Assembly: GCA_014377055.1 (NCBI GenBank)
Contig: JACMQJ010000198.1
Coordinates: 1-24,601 of the forward strand
Origin: Candidatus Sericytochromatia bacterium
GTDB lineage: Bacteria; Cyanobacteriota; Sericytochromatia; UBA7694; JACMQJ01
Direction of reading: 5' to 3'
DNA: 24,601 nucleotides
Position numbers and translations under genes: made by a program
Shown here: one piece after another, positions 1 through 7,242 of the stretch
Numbering within the stretch: position 1 is the first letter of the stretch
How the letters are laid out: the number at the start of each line of letters is the position of its first letter
The notes under the pieces: generated by a model
What the model saw: the letters and a program-made list of their open reading frames with translations, nothing else
What the model was told of the DNA's origin: nothing
Database searches by the model: none

Positions 1-576
1 AGAGCAATAGTTGTTGAATCTGTTTATGATGAAGTTTTGGCAAAAGTAAAAGAAAAAGTAGAAAAGTTAATTATTGGCACACCAGAAGAAAATGCTTATG
101 TTGGACCTGTTTCTAGTGAAAGATCAATCAAAAAAGTACTTGAAATGATTGAAGTTGGTAAATCAGAAGGTAAATTGATTACTGGTGGAAAACGTGTTGA
201 AGGTAAAAATGGTTATTTTGTTCATCCAACTATTTTTTCAGATATTAAACCAGATGGCCGATTAGCTCAAGAAGAAATATTTGGACCTGTACTTAGTTTT
301 ATCAAAGCCAAAGATTTTGATGATGCAATTGAGATAGCAAATAATACAAAATTTGGTTTAACAGGTGCTATATATTCACAAAACGTAGAAAAACTACAAA
401 AAGGTGCAGAGAAATTTTTTGTAGGTAATCTATACCTTAATCGTAAATGTACAGGGGCATTAGTTGGAGCTCATCCATTTGGTGGCTTTAATATGTCAGG
501 TACAGATTCTAAAGCTGGTAGTAAAGATTATTTACAGTTATTTTTACAAGCAAAAATGACTTCAAAAAAGATTTAA
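1..576 (+). CDS. rocA: 1-pyrroline-5-carboxylate dehydrogenase, C-terminal part (5' end outside window)
   Basis: This is an aldehyde dehydrogenase of the RocA/PruA type, which oxidises L-glutamate-5-semialdehyde (P5C) to glutamate with NAD+, the second step of proline catabolism in the cytosol. The frame is open from base 1, so the N-terminal NAD-binding part and the catalytic cysteine lie upstream; the window begins just after where that cysteine loop is expected. Visible motifs are EEIFGPV, the family's conserved glutamate motif, then NNTKFGLTGA, and near the end NRKCTGALVGAHPFGGFNMSGT and SKAGSKDYL. The C-terminal motifs are characteristic of P5C dehydrogenases rather than other aldehyde dehydrogenases. 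About 191 residues are present of roughly 515 expected. An internal TTG at 37 is not needed as a start. A 17-bp palindrome follows 41 bases after the stop. Whether it is a stand-alone RocA or the C-terminal domain of a bifunctional PutA cannot be decided here, but the ending matches stand-alone RocA. Confidence 0.9.
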   Translation, partial: RAIVVESVYDEVLAKVKEKVEKLIIGTPEENAYVGPVSSERSIKKVLEMIEVGKSEGKLITGGKRVEGKNGYFVHPTIFSDIKPDGRLAQEEIFGPVLSFIKAKDFDDAIEIANNTKFGLTGAIYSQNVEKLQKGAEKFFVGNLYLNRKCTGALVGAHPFGGFNMSGTDSKAGSKDYLQLFLQAKMTSKKI

Positions 577-617
577 TTTAGTAAAGATTTAGCGACGAAT
601 AAATCAAATGAGAGTCA

Positions 618-654
618 AATTAACACAGATTTTTTTTAAAAATCTGTGTTAATT
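618..654 (+). terminator. Perfect 17-bp palindrome after rocA, possible terminator or REP-like element
   Basis: Arms 618-634 and 638-654 are perfect reverse complements separated by TTT. The stem is AT-rich at both ends with CACAG/CTGTG in the middle. No long T run follows, so it is a weaker intrinsic terminator than the others here. The motif AAATCTGTG recurs at 667-675, which suggests a small intergenic repeat rather than a purpose-built terminator. The rest of the 577-854 gap holds an interleaved pair of inverted repeats (690-749) and AT-rich sequence; no further gene is seen. Confidence 0.45.
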
Positions 655-854
655 CTTTAATCAATTAAATCTGTGATTCGTAGATACACTTGTTCAAAAT
701 TGGTTTACAAAGCCTGTATGTCTGTGAACAATAGGTTCAAACCAATTTTAATTGAGCATATCAATATATTAAAGTTAAAAATATTGTAAATTCTGTTAAT
801 ATATCTATATATTTAATAACAATAGCAGTTTTGATTATGCTTTAGGAGAAAAAA

Positions 855-1454
855 ATGGAAACACAAGAAAATTTACAGTCCCGTTTAAAAGGTTTTTTGG
901 AAGAGGTACAATTACAATTTTCACTAGGAATGAGTGAAGCAATACAAGAATTTGAAAAGCAGAAAAAAAATCTTGACACTTTTATTGGGGATGTAAAATC
1001 TAAAATAAGTGAAACTACAGAAAAATTGGCACAAACGGAACAAGGAAATAAAATAAGTAGTAAATTAGAAGAGCTAAAACTACAACTAGCTTTAGGAACA
1101 GCAGATACAAAAGATGCTTTTGAAAAACAAACTGAATCTATAAATAGTAGTATTAAGTCTATTAAAGATGATTTAGGTGAAAAATATCCAGACTTAGTAA
1201 AAGCCTTTGATACTAATACTGATAAGCTTAACTCTTTAATGGAAAGTATCAGATTACAGTTTTCTTTGGCAAAATCTGATGCTCAAGATGTTGTCGAAAA
1301 AAATAAAAAAGAGATTTCTGAAAAATTAACTGAATTAGTAAAGATGGCTAATGAAAATAAAGAAATTGCAGAAGAAAAATTTGAAAATTTTAAAGATGAA
1401 ATCTTTGATGCTTTTAACCATTTAAAAACTGCTGTTAATAATCTTAAAAAGTAG
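855..1454 (+). CDS. Coiled-coil protein with three ~57-residue repeats, function unknown
   Basis: No family was recognised with certainty. The 199-aa protein is highly charged, with no signal peptide, membrane segment or cysteine, and should be almost wholly alpha-helical. It has three diverged copies of one unit starting near residues 15, 71 and 129 (spacing 56 and 58): LEEVQLQFSLG, LEELKLQLALG and MESIRLQFSLA, each followed by an acidic/alanine stretch and, in the first two copies, FEKQ (VEKN in the third). A basic, helical tail (about 160-199) follows. The start is supported by AGGAG at 844-848, six bases before the ATG. The gene stands alone between rocA and a convergent beta-barrel gene. 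Comparable soluble helical-repeat proteins include phasin-like, apolipoprotein-like and stress-induced coiled-coil proteins, but nothing here picks one. The protein call is solid; the function is open. Confidence 0.85.
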   Translation: METQENLQSRLKGFLEEVQLQFSLGMSEAIQEFEKQKKNLDTFIGDVKSKISETTEKLAQTEQGNKISSKLEELKLQLALGTADTKDAFEKQTESINSSIKSIKDDLGEKYPDLVKAFDTNTDKLNSLMESIRLQFSLAKSDAQDVVEKNKKEISEKLTELVKMANENKEIAEEKFENFKDEIFDAFNHLKTAVNNLKK

Positions 1455-1484
1455 TATACTAAGAGGTTTATTAAAATTTTATAA

Positions 1485-1521
1485 ATTATTTAGAGACGCA
1501 TTCAATGCGTCTCTAAATAAT
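1485..1521. terminator. 17-bp perfect palindrome between convergent genes, bidirectional terminator / repeat
   Basis: Arms 1485-1501 and 1505-1521 pair perfectly around the loop TCA. The core is TAGAGACGCAT/ATGCGTCTCTA. It lies 30 bases after the stop of the coiled-coil gene and 26 bases beyond the stop of the minus-strand beta-barrel gene, so it can end transcription from both sides. Flanking AT gives a TTATTT-type tract in both directions but no long T run. The AGAGACGCAT...ATGCGTCTCT core resembles dispersed palindromic repeats known from intergenic regions of several bacterial phyla. Confidence 0.6.
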
Positions 1522-1547
1522 CTTTCAGCCCAATGAAATATTATTTT

Positions 1548-2090
1548 TTAAAAATGGACATTTAGACCAAGTACATCTCCCTGACCATTACCACCAAGGG
1601 TTAGTTCAAATGTACGATTAAATCTATATCCTATTTCTATACCACTTGATGGAGCAACAAATCTAAAAAAATCATAGTTTGCAGATCCAGCAAATGGAAC
1701 TGAGCCAACTAGATTTAGTCTTCCCGTGAACTCTGGTGTAAATTTAAAACTCATTGCTACACCAGCTTCTACACCAATTGGATAACCATAACCATTATTA
1801 AAACCTGGATTTCCAGCTGCCCCTATTAATCCACTTACAGCAAATTTACCTTCATTAACAAACTTGTATAAGAATCTAACGTCATATAGTCCACTTGCAA
1901 AAAATCCTCTATAAAGAGGTGAGCCAACCGAAGCTCCTAAGCTTGCTCTTGGGCTTACTTTAAAATCGACAGCTAAACTAGGCCCTGTACTTACACTAAA
2001 CTTTTGAGCAATCTCAGCATCTGGCAATGATGAGGCATAAGAAGGTAGAGCAATCATTGCTAAAGCTGCTGCTATAATTAATTTTTTCAT
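1548..2090 (-). CDS. Small outer-membrane-type beta-barrel protein with signal peptide
   Basis: The 180-aa protein starts with a clear Sec signal peptide: two lysines, a hydrophobic core (residues about 4-15) and a likely signal peptidase I site after SYA near residue 19. The mature part is glycine-rich with alternating hydrophobic and polar residues, short turns, and a C-terminal phenylalanine (NVHF), the pattern of an outer-membrane beta-barrel recognised by the BAM machinery. About eight strands would fit the length. AAGGAAA sits just before the ATG. It faces the coiled-coil gene across a palindrome and diverges from the CorC-like gene. Substrate or role cannot be told; small barrels of this kind may be structural, adhesive or enzymes. 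If the barrel reading is right, the organism has an outer membrane. Confidence 0.75.
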   Translation of the reverse strand: MKKLIIAAALAMIALPSYASSLPDAEIAQKFSVSTGPSLAVDFKVSPRASLGASVGSPLYRGFFASGLYDVRFLYKFVNEGKFAVSGLIGAAGNPGFNNGYGYPIGVEAGVAMSFKFTPEFTGRLNLVGSVPFAGSANYDFFRFVAPSSGIEIGYRFNRTFELTLGGNGQGDVLGLNVHF

Positions 2091-2221
2091 ATATTTCCTT
2101 TTTGTTAGAATATTCTACTTTTCAATAAAAAATATTCCCATAATACATTTATCTCAGATTAAATATAGCAGTTAATCATCCAATTTTTATTAATTTTTAT
2201 CAATTAAAAATAATCATTATA

Positions 2222-2230
2222 TGTTATAAT
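2222..2230 (+). promoter_or_regulatory. Extended -10 promoter for the CorC-like gene
   Basis: TGTTATAAT is an extended -10 element (TG, one base, then TATAAT at 2225-2230). No good -35 is seen at the normal distance, as is usual for extended -10 promoters. Transcription would start near 2237, leaving a leader of about 30 bases before the proposed CTG start. Confidence 0.5.
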
Positions 2231-2252
2231 ATAATTTATTAATTTAATTTTT

Positions 2253-2257
2253 AGGAG
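2253..2257 (+). promoter_or_regulatory. Shine-Dalgarno site that supports a CTG start at 2267
   Basis: AGGAG lies nine bases before CTG 2267, and the frame has a TGA stop at 2258-2260 just upstream. The first ATG/GTG/TTG-type start in this frame is GTG 2363, which has only a poor site and would remove the first membrane helix. This site therefore favours initiation at CTG 2267. Confidence 0.55.
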
Positions 2258-2266
2258 TGAACAGTT

Positions 2267-3586
2267 CTGGATCCCGATAGTATACCTTATTTACTTACTT
2301 ATATAACTGTTTTAACTATAACCTCAGCTATCGCTTCTGCTGGAGAGACTTCTTTTAGGTCTGTGAACAAAAATAGAATACAAGAGTTAGCAGAACAAGG
2401 TAATAAGCCTGCAATACATTTATCAAACCTACTTAAAGATCCTACCTCATTATTAGCTACGGTTATGATTACTAACAATCTAGCAAATGTTTCTATTGTG
2501 ACACTTATTTCTTTAGCTGTTTTTAAAAATAACAACTTCAGAGATATTACCAGTATAGGCATTACCATAACTTTAATGTCTATTATTCTATTTATTTTTA
2601 CAGGTCTTTTGCCAAAAACTTATGCTGTCCACAATCCCGAGAAAGTAGCCATGCAAATGTCATACCCAATTAAGGCTTTATATTTAATTTTTAAGCCAAT
2701 TGTTTTAATCCTTAACTTTTTAGCTAAACCATTAATGTCAAAAATTGGTAATAATTTTGGTCAATTAATCAAGCAACTAACAGCTGAAGAAATAAAAACT
2801 ATGGTTGATATTGGTCATGAAACTGGTGTGTTTGAGCAGTATGAAACCAAAATTATTCAATCTGCATTATCCATTGATGAGTTACCTGTCAGCTCTATTA
2901 TTACCCCCAGAGTAGACATAATGAGCTTTTCTATAGATACAAGTATTAAAGAGGCTCTTGATGTGATTCTTGAACAAGAATATTCAAGAATGCCTGTTTA
3001 TGAAGATAATATTGATAATATAGTTGGAATTATTCATGTCAAAGATTTGATAAAATCAAGCCGTAATCATCCAGAAAATAATTATAAAAGTGTTCAATTT
3101 CTAATGAGAGAAGTTTTTCATGTACCTGAAAACAAAACTATTAGTGAATTGCTTAAAGAGATGCAAGCAAAAAGAATACAGATGGCCATTGTTAGTGATG
3201 AATATGGTGGAACATCTGGACTGGTAAGCATGGAAGATATACTTGAAGAAATAGTTGGAGAAATTAGAGATGAACATGATAACGATGAAGTTTCTTTGGT
3301 GTATGATATAGATAAGGATACAATATTAGTAGATGCAAAATTAAGTGTCAGTGAAGTAAATAGAGTTTTGGATGTAGATTTACCAAATAGCCAAACAGTT
3401 GGAAGATTAGTATTTGATACACTAGGTGAAGTCCCTAAGTTAGGTCAAGTCATCACGATTAATAATGTTAATCTAAAAATACATGAAATTGATGGAATTA
3501 GAGTACAAAAGGTTTTGGTCAGCAAATTTGATAATAGCCAGTATTTGGAAAACATGGAGAGCGAAGTATCAGAAGTATCATTATAA
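2267..3586 (+). CDS. CNNM/CorC-HlyC family membrane protein (DUF21, CBS pair, CorC_HlyC domain)
   Basis: A membrane protein of the CNNM/CorC (hemolysin C-like) family, implicated in Mg2+/Co2+ efflux or resistance. Read from CTG 2267 it is 439 aa. It begins LDPDSIPYLL and runs into a first membrane helix (about 6-28) ending in SAGETS, which matches the family's usual start and its S-A-x-E-T motif. More membrane helices lie near 62-86, 94-121 and 132-155. Then come two CBS domains (about 211-262, with IITPRVDIM and SRMPVYE; and 279-332, with SDEYGGTSGLVSMEDILEEIVGEI) and a C-terminal CorC_HlyC domain (about 345-420). Starting at GTG 2363 would give 407 aa and lose the first helix. It lies upstream of rpoB but is separated from it by a promoter, so co-transcription is not required. 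The family call is firm; the transported ion is inferred from the family. Confidence 0.9.
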   Translation: MDPDSIPYLLTYITVLTITSAIASAGETSFRSVNKNRIQELAEQGNKPAIHLSNLLKDPTSLLATVMITNNLANVSIVTLISLAVFKNNNFRDITSIGITITLMSIILFIFTGLLPKTYAVHNPEKVAMQMSYPIKALYLIFKPIVLILNFLAKPLMSKIGNNFGQLIKQLTAEEIKTMVDIGHETGVFEQYETKIIQSALSIDELPVSSIITPRVDIMSFSIDTSIKEALDVILEQEYSRMPVYEDNIDNIVGIIHVKDLIKSSRNHPENNYKSVQFLMREVFHVPENKTISELLKEMQAKRIQMAIVSDEYGGTSGLVSMEDILEEIVGEIRDEHDNDEVSLVYDIDKDTILVDAKLSVSEVNRVLDVDLPNSQTVGRLVFDTLGEVPKLGQVITINNVNLKIHEIDGIRVQKVLVSKFDNSQYLENMESEVSEVSL

Positions 3587-3640
3587 CTATTAGTTTAACT
3601 AAAATTGATAAAAATTATTATATCTTTATTATAAAAAAGC

Positions 3641-3670
3641 TTGACTTATAAGAGTCTTAGGCTTTATAAT
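3641..3670 (+). promoter_or_regulatory. Sigma70-type promoter of the rpoB-rpoC operon
   Basis: TTGACT at 3641-3646 and a perfect TATAAT at 3665-3670 are separated by 18 bases, close to consensus and the best promoter match in the window. Transcription would start near 3677, giving a leader of about 218 bases before rpoB. A short inverted repeat, GACT/AGTC (3643-3646 and 3653-3656), overlaps the -35 and spacer and could be a regulatory site or chance. Confidence 0.65.
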
Positions 3671-3797
3671 TATTTGTTTATTGTTTAAATTTAGGTTTAA
3701 TGAATGTCATAATTTGAAGAACAATATGTATATTATATTTCATAAAAGCGAAATATTCAACATAACATTTTACAAAAATTAAAATATCTCGTCAAGA

Positions 3798-3870
3798 TCC
3801 CGACTAAGATCAAGATTCAAAAACATCTTAAAATCCCTGATAGTAAGGGGACTAGTCATTTTTTATTATT
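3798..3870 (+). promoter_or_regulatory. Structured leader of rpoB, possible attenuator
   Basis: In the rpoB leader TAAGAT (3805-3810) can pair with ATCTTA (3825-3830), and CCCT (3835-3838) with AGGG (3846-3849). GACTA (3802-3806) can pair with TAGTC (3853-3857) to close a junction, or GACTAGTC (3850-3857) can fold on itself. A run of six T follows at 3859-3864. TCCC at 3798-3801 competes for the GGGA at 3848-3851. Exclusive pairings followed by a T run are what an attenuator looks like, but the stems are short. No known leader family was recognised. The remainder of the 308-base gap 3587-3894 is AT-rich without a gene. Confidence 0.3.
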
Positions 3871-3894
3871 GCTAATAAGGAAGGTTAAAAAAAT

Positions 3895-6800
3895 ATGAGC
3901 TCATCCACAACAGGATCAGACTTACAAAGCGTAACGGAATCCAAGATAGATGCAAAAAGAGTACATGTATACGACGCATCTTCATCAAATTTGGATCGTC
4001 TTCCTGATTTAATCGAAATTCAGAAAGATTCTTTTAGTTGGTTTTTAAAGGAAGGACTACCTGAAGAATTAGAATCGTTTTCGCCTATTCAGGATTATAG
4101 TGGTCGTTTGGAATTACATCTTCTGCCTAATTTTAGACTTGGAACTGCCAAGTATAGTGTTGAAGAATGTAGAATCAGGGACGTTACATATTCAGGTTCA
4201 TTGAGAATACCTGTACAACTAGTTAATAAAGTAACTGGTGAAATAAAAGAACAAGAAATATTTGTTGGTGAATTACCATTAATGACCAATAGAGGTACTT
4301 TTATTGTCAACGGTGCTGAACGTGTAATTGTTAGTCAGATAGTTCGTTCACCTGGTGTTTATTTCAAAAAAGAAACAGATATTAGTGGTAGAAGAATTCA
4401 TACAGCAACAATTATACCAAATAGAGGAGCATGGTTGAAGTTTGAAACCGATGCTAATGATATTATTTATGTTAGAGTTGATAAAACTAGAAAAATCCTT
4501 GCAACAACTTTACTTAGAGCTTATGGTTATCAAAATCAAGAAATGCTAGAAATTTTTAGAAGACATAAAGATTTCTTACAAAAAACCTTGGATAAAGATC
4601 ATACTGAAACTACAGAGGAAGCTTTAATCGAGATATATAGAAAATTAAGACCAGGTGATCCTCCGTCAGTTGATGGTGGTCGTTCAATTCTTATATCAAG
4701 ATTTTCTGATCCAAAAAGATATGATTTAGGAAAAGTAGGAAGATACAAAGTTAATAAAAAACTTAAACTTGATGTTCCTACAGCTAATAGAACTCTTACC
4801 GATAAGGATATTATTGGAACAATCGAATATTTGATTGGTTTAAGCTATGATCTTGGTAATGTTGATGATATTGATCATCTTGGTAATAGAAGAGTTAGAT
4901 CTGTTGGCGAATTATTACAAAATCAATTTAGAATCGGTCTTACCAGAATAGAAAGAATTGTTAGAGAAAGAATGACTATTCAAGATATTGAGAATCTAAC
5001 TCCACAAAATTTGATTAATGCAAAACCATTGGTAGCAGCAATTAAAGAGTTTTTTGGTAGTAGTCAGTTATCACAGTTCATGGATCAAACCAATCCTATC
5101 GCAGAAATTACTCACAAAAGAGTATTAAGTGCATTAGGCCCCGGTGGTTTAAGCAGGGATAGAGCTGGTTATGCAGTTCGTGATATTCATCCTTCACATT
5201 ATGGTAGAATTTGTCCGATAGAAACTCCTGAAGGTCCAAATGCTGGTCTTATTGGTCGTTTAAGTACATTTGCTAGAGTTAATGAATATGGATTTATTGA
5301 AACTCCATATTGGAAAGTTGTTGGTGGTAAGAAAACTGATAATCTAATTTATTTAACAGCAGATGAAGAAAATATTTATCGTATAGCTCCTGGTGACACA
5401 GCTTTCAAAAAAGATAGCTCATTTGTCCTAGAAAGAGTTGCTGTTAGATTTAAGACAGACTTTTTATCAGTTGAGCCACATGAAGTTGACTTAGTTGGTA
5501 TTTCACCAGTTCAGGTTGTATCAGTTTCTTGTTCATTAATACCATTTCTTGAGCATGATGATGCAAATAGAGCTTTGATGGGTGCAAACATGCAACGTCA
5601 ATCAGTTCCATTGATTAAAACTGAGCAAGCTTTGGTTGGTACAGGTATTGAAGAAAGAGTTGGTAGAGATTCTGGAATGCTTTTATTTGCAGAAGAAAGA
5701 AGTGAAGTGAAGTTTGTAAGTGGTAAAGAAATAATCTTAAAAGGCTTAGAAACAGGAACAGAAAAGAATTTTAAACTATTGAAATTTTTCCGTTCAAATC
5801 AAGATACTTGTATTAACCAAAAACCTTTGGTTAAACCGGGACAAATTCTTGAAAAAGGTGAGGTTTTTGTTGATAGTGCTTCCACAAAAAATGGCGAATT
5901 AGCTCTTGGTAAAAATTTACTTGTCGCATTTATGCCGTGGGAAGGTTATAACTTTGAGGATGCTATCCTTATTAGTAGAAGAATAGTTTCTGATGACGTA
6001 TTTACTTCAATACATATTGAAAAATATGAAACCGAAGCTAGAACCACTAAGCTTGGCGATGAAGAAATTACCAGAGAAATACCTAATATTGGTGAAGATG
6101 CTCTCAAAGATCTTGATGAAAACGGTATTATTCGTATTGGTGCTGAAATAGCTCCAGGCGATATATTAGTTGGTAAAGTAACGCCAAAGGGTGAATCTGA
6201 GCATCCTCCAGAAGAAAAACTCTTAAGAGCTATCTTTGGTGAAAAAGCAAGAGATGTTAGAGATACCAGCCTTAGAGTTCCACATGGAGAAAAAGGTCGT
6301 ATTGTTGACGTAAAAATATTTAGTAGAGAAAATAATGACGAACTTGCACCTGGTGTTAATAAAGTTGTTAGAGTATACATTGCTCAAAAAAGAAAAATAT
6401 CAGTTGGTGATAAGATAGCTGGACGACATGGAAATAAGGGTATTATTGCAAAAATATTACCACCAGAAGATATGCCGTATTTACCTGATGGTACACCTGT
6501 TGACATAGTTCTTAATCCTCTTGGAGTACCAAGTCGTATGAACGTTGGACAGATTTATGAAACCCTCTTAGGTTGGGCTGGTAAATTATTAGGTTATCCT
6601 CTTGGTGTCTTACCTTTTGATGAAATGTTTGAAGAAGAAGCTTCACTTAAGCTACTTAAAAAATATATGACTTTGGCTAAATCAAAACATGAAAATATGG
6701 AATGGTTAACTGATGAAGGTAAAGTAATACTTTATGATGGACGTACAGGCGAACCTTTGGATAGACCTGTTGCTGTTGGTTATCATTATATGATGAAACT

Positions 6801-7239
6801 TGTCCATCTTGTGGATGACAAAATCCATGCAAGATCTACAGGACCATACTCACTAGTAACTCAACAACCATTGGGCGGAAAAGCTCAGTTTGGTGGACAG
6901 AGATTTGGTGAAATGGAAGTTTGGGCTTTAGAAGCTTATGGAGCTGCTTATACATTACAGGAATTACTTACCATTAAATCTGATGATGTCACTGGTAGAG
7001 CTGCTTCTTATGAATGTATTGTTAAAGGTAAAAATATTCAGAAGCCTGGTATTCCTGAGTCATTCAGAGTACTTATCAGAGAACTTCAAAGTATATGTCT
7101 TGATGTACAAATTATGAAAATGAAAGACGGAGAAGAAGTTGAAATGGAGCTTTTTGAAGAAGAAACATCTCAATATAGAAATCGTTTAAAATCTCAATTT
7201 AGTAGATCAGCAACATCAACAAAAGCGGGGGTTGAATAA
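3895..7239 (+). CDS. rpoB: DNA-directed RNA polymerase subunit beta
   Basis: The beta subunit of RNA polymerase, which forms with beta' the active-site cleft for RNA synthesis. The 1114-aa length is typical of cyanobacterial-type RpoB, shorter than the proteobacterial 1340 aa because the large lineage-specific insertions are absent. Landmarks in order: the lobe motif NGAERVIVSQIVRSPGVYF; the rifampicin region FFGSSQLSQFMDQ (from residue 386) to SALGPGGLSRDRAG; CPIETPEGPNAGLIG; GYNFEDAILIS; KGESEHPPEEKLLRAIFGEKA; GDKIAGRHGNKG with the conserved active-site lysine region; NPLGVPSRMNVGQI; and QPLGGKAQFGGQRFGEMEVWAL near the C-terminus. In the rifampicin pocket D397, H407 and S412 match E. coli D516, H526 and S531, but V410 replaces the usual arginine (E. 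coli R529). AAGGAAGG at 3877-3884 is a strong ribosome site ten bases before the ATG. rpoC follows after three bases, so the two are translated together. Confidence 0.98.
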   Translation: MSSSTTGSDLQSVTESKIDAKRVHVYDASSSNLDRLPDLIEIQKDSFSWFLKEGLPEELESFSPIQDYSGRLELHLLPNFRLGTAKYSVEECRIRDVTYSGSLRIPVQLVNKVTGEIKEQEIFVGELPLMTNRGTFIVNGAERVIVSQIVRSPGVYFKKETDISGRRIHTATIIPNRGAWLKFETDANDIIYVRVDKTRKILATTLLRAYGYQNQEMLEIFRRHKDFLQKTLDKDHTETTEEALIEIYRKLRPGDPPSVDGGRSILISRFSDPKRYDLGKVGRYKVNKKLKLDVPTANRTLTDKDIIGTIEYLIGLSYDLGNVDDIDHLGNRRVRSVGELLQNQFRIGLTRIERIVRERMTIQDIENLTPQNLINAKPLVAAIKEFFGSSQLSQFMDQTNPIAEITHKRVLSALGPGGLSRDRAGYAVRDIHPSHYGRICPIETPEGPNAGLIGRLSTFARVNEYGFIETPYWKVVGGKKTDNLIYLTADEENIYRIAPGDTAFKKDSSFVLERVAVRFKTDFLSVEPHEVDLVGISPVQVVSVSCSLIPFLEHDDANRALMGANMQRQSVPLIKTEQALVGTGIEERVGRDSGMLLFAEERSEVKFVSGKEIILKGLETGTEKNFKLLKFFRSNQDTCINQKPLVKPGQILEKGEVFVDSASTKNGELALGKNLLVAFMPWEGYNFEDAILISRRIVSDDVFTSIHIEKYETEARTTKLGDEEITREIPNIGEDALKDLDENGIIRIGAEIAPGDILVGKVTPKGESEHPPEEKLLRAIFGEKARDVRDTSLRVPHGEKGRIVDVKIFSRENNDELAPGVNKVVRVYIAQKRKISVGDKIAGRHGNKGIIAKILPPEDMPYLPDGTPVDIVLNPLGVPSRMNVGQIYETLLGWAGKLLGYPLGVLPFDEMFEEEASLKLLKKYMTLAKSKHENMEWLTDEGKVILYDGRTGEPLDRPVAVGYHYMMKLVHLVDDKIHARSTGPYSLVTQQPLGGKAQFGGQRFGEMEVWALEAYGAAYTLQELLTIKSDDVTGRAASYECIVKGKNIQKPGIPESFRVLIRELQSICLDVQIMKMKDGEEVEMELFEEETSQYRNRLKSQFSRSATSTKAGVE

Positions 7240-7242
7240 ATT

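Noticed and set aside
2299..2568. 89-codon minus-strand open frame over the start of the CorC-like gene
   Set aside because: The plus strand here encodes the conserved first helices of the CorC-like family, so the antisense frame is chance. It should not be used to argue for the later GTG start.
5946..6380. 144-codon open frame on the minus strand inside rpoB
   Set aside because: It is antisense to one of the most conserved parts of rpoB, has low-complexity Ser/Leu composition and no ribosome site; it is a by-product of codon use in rpoB.
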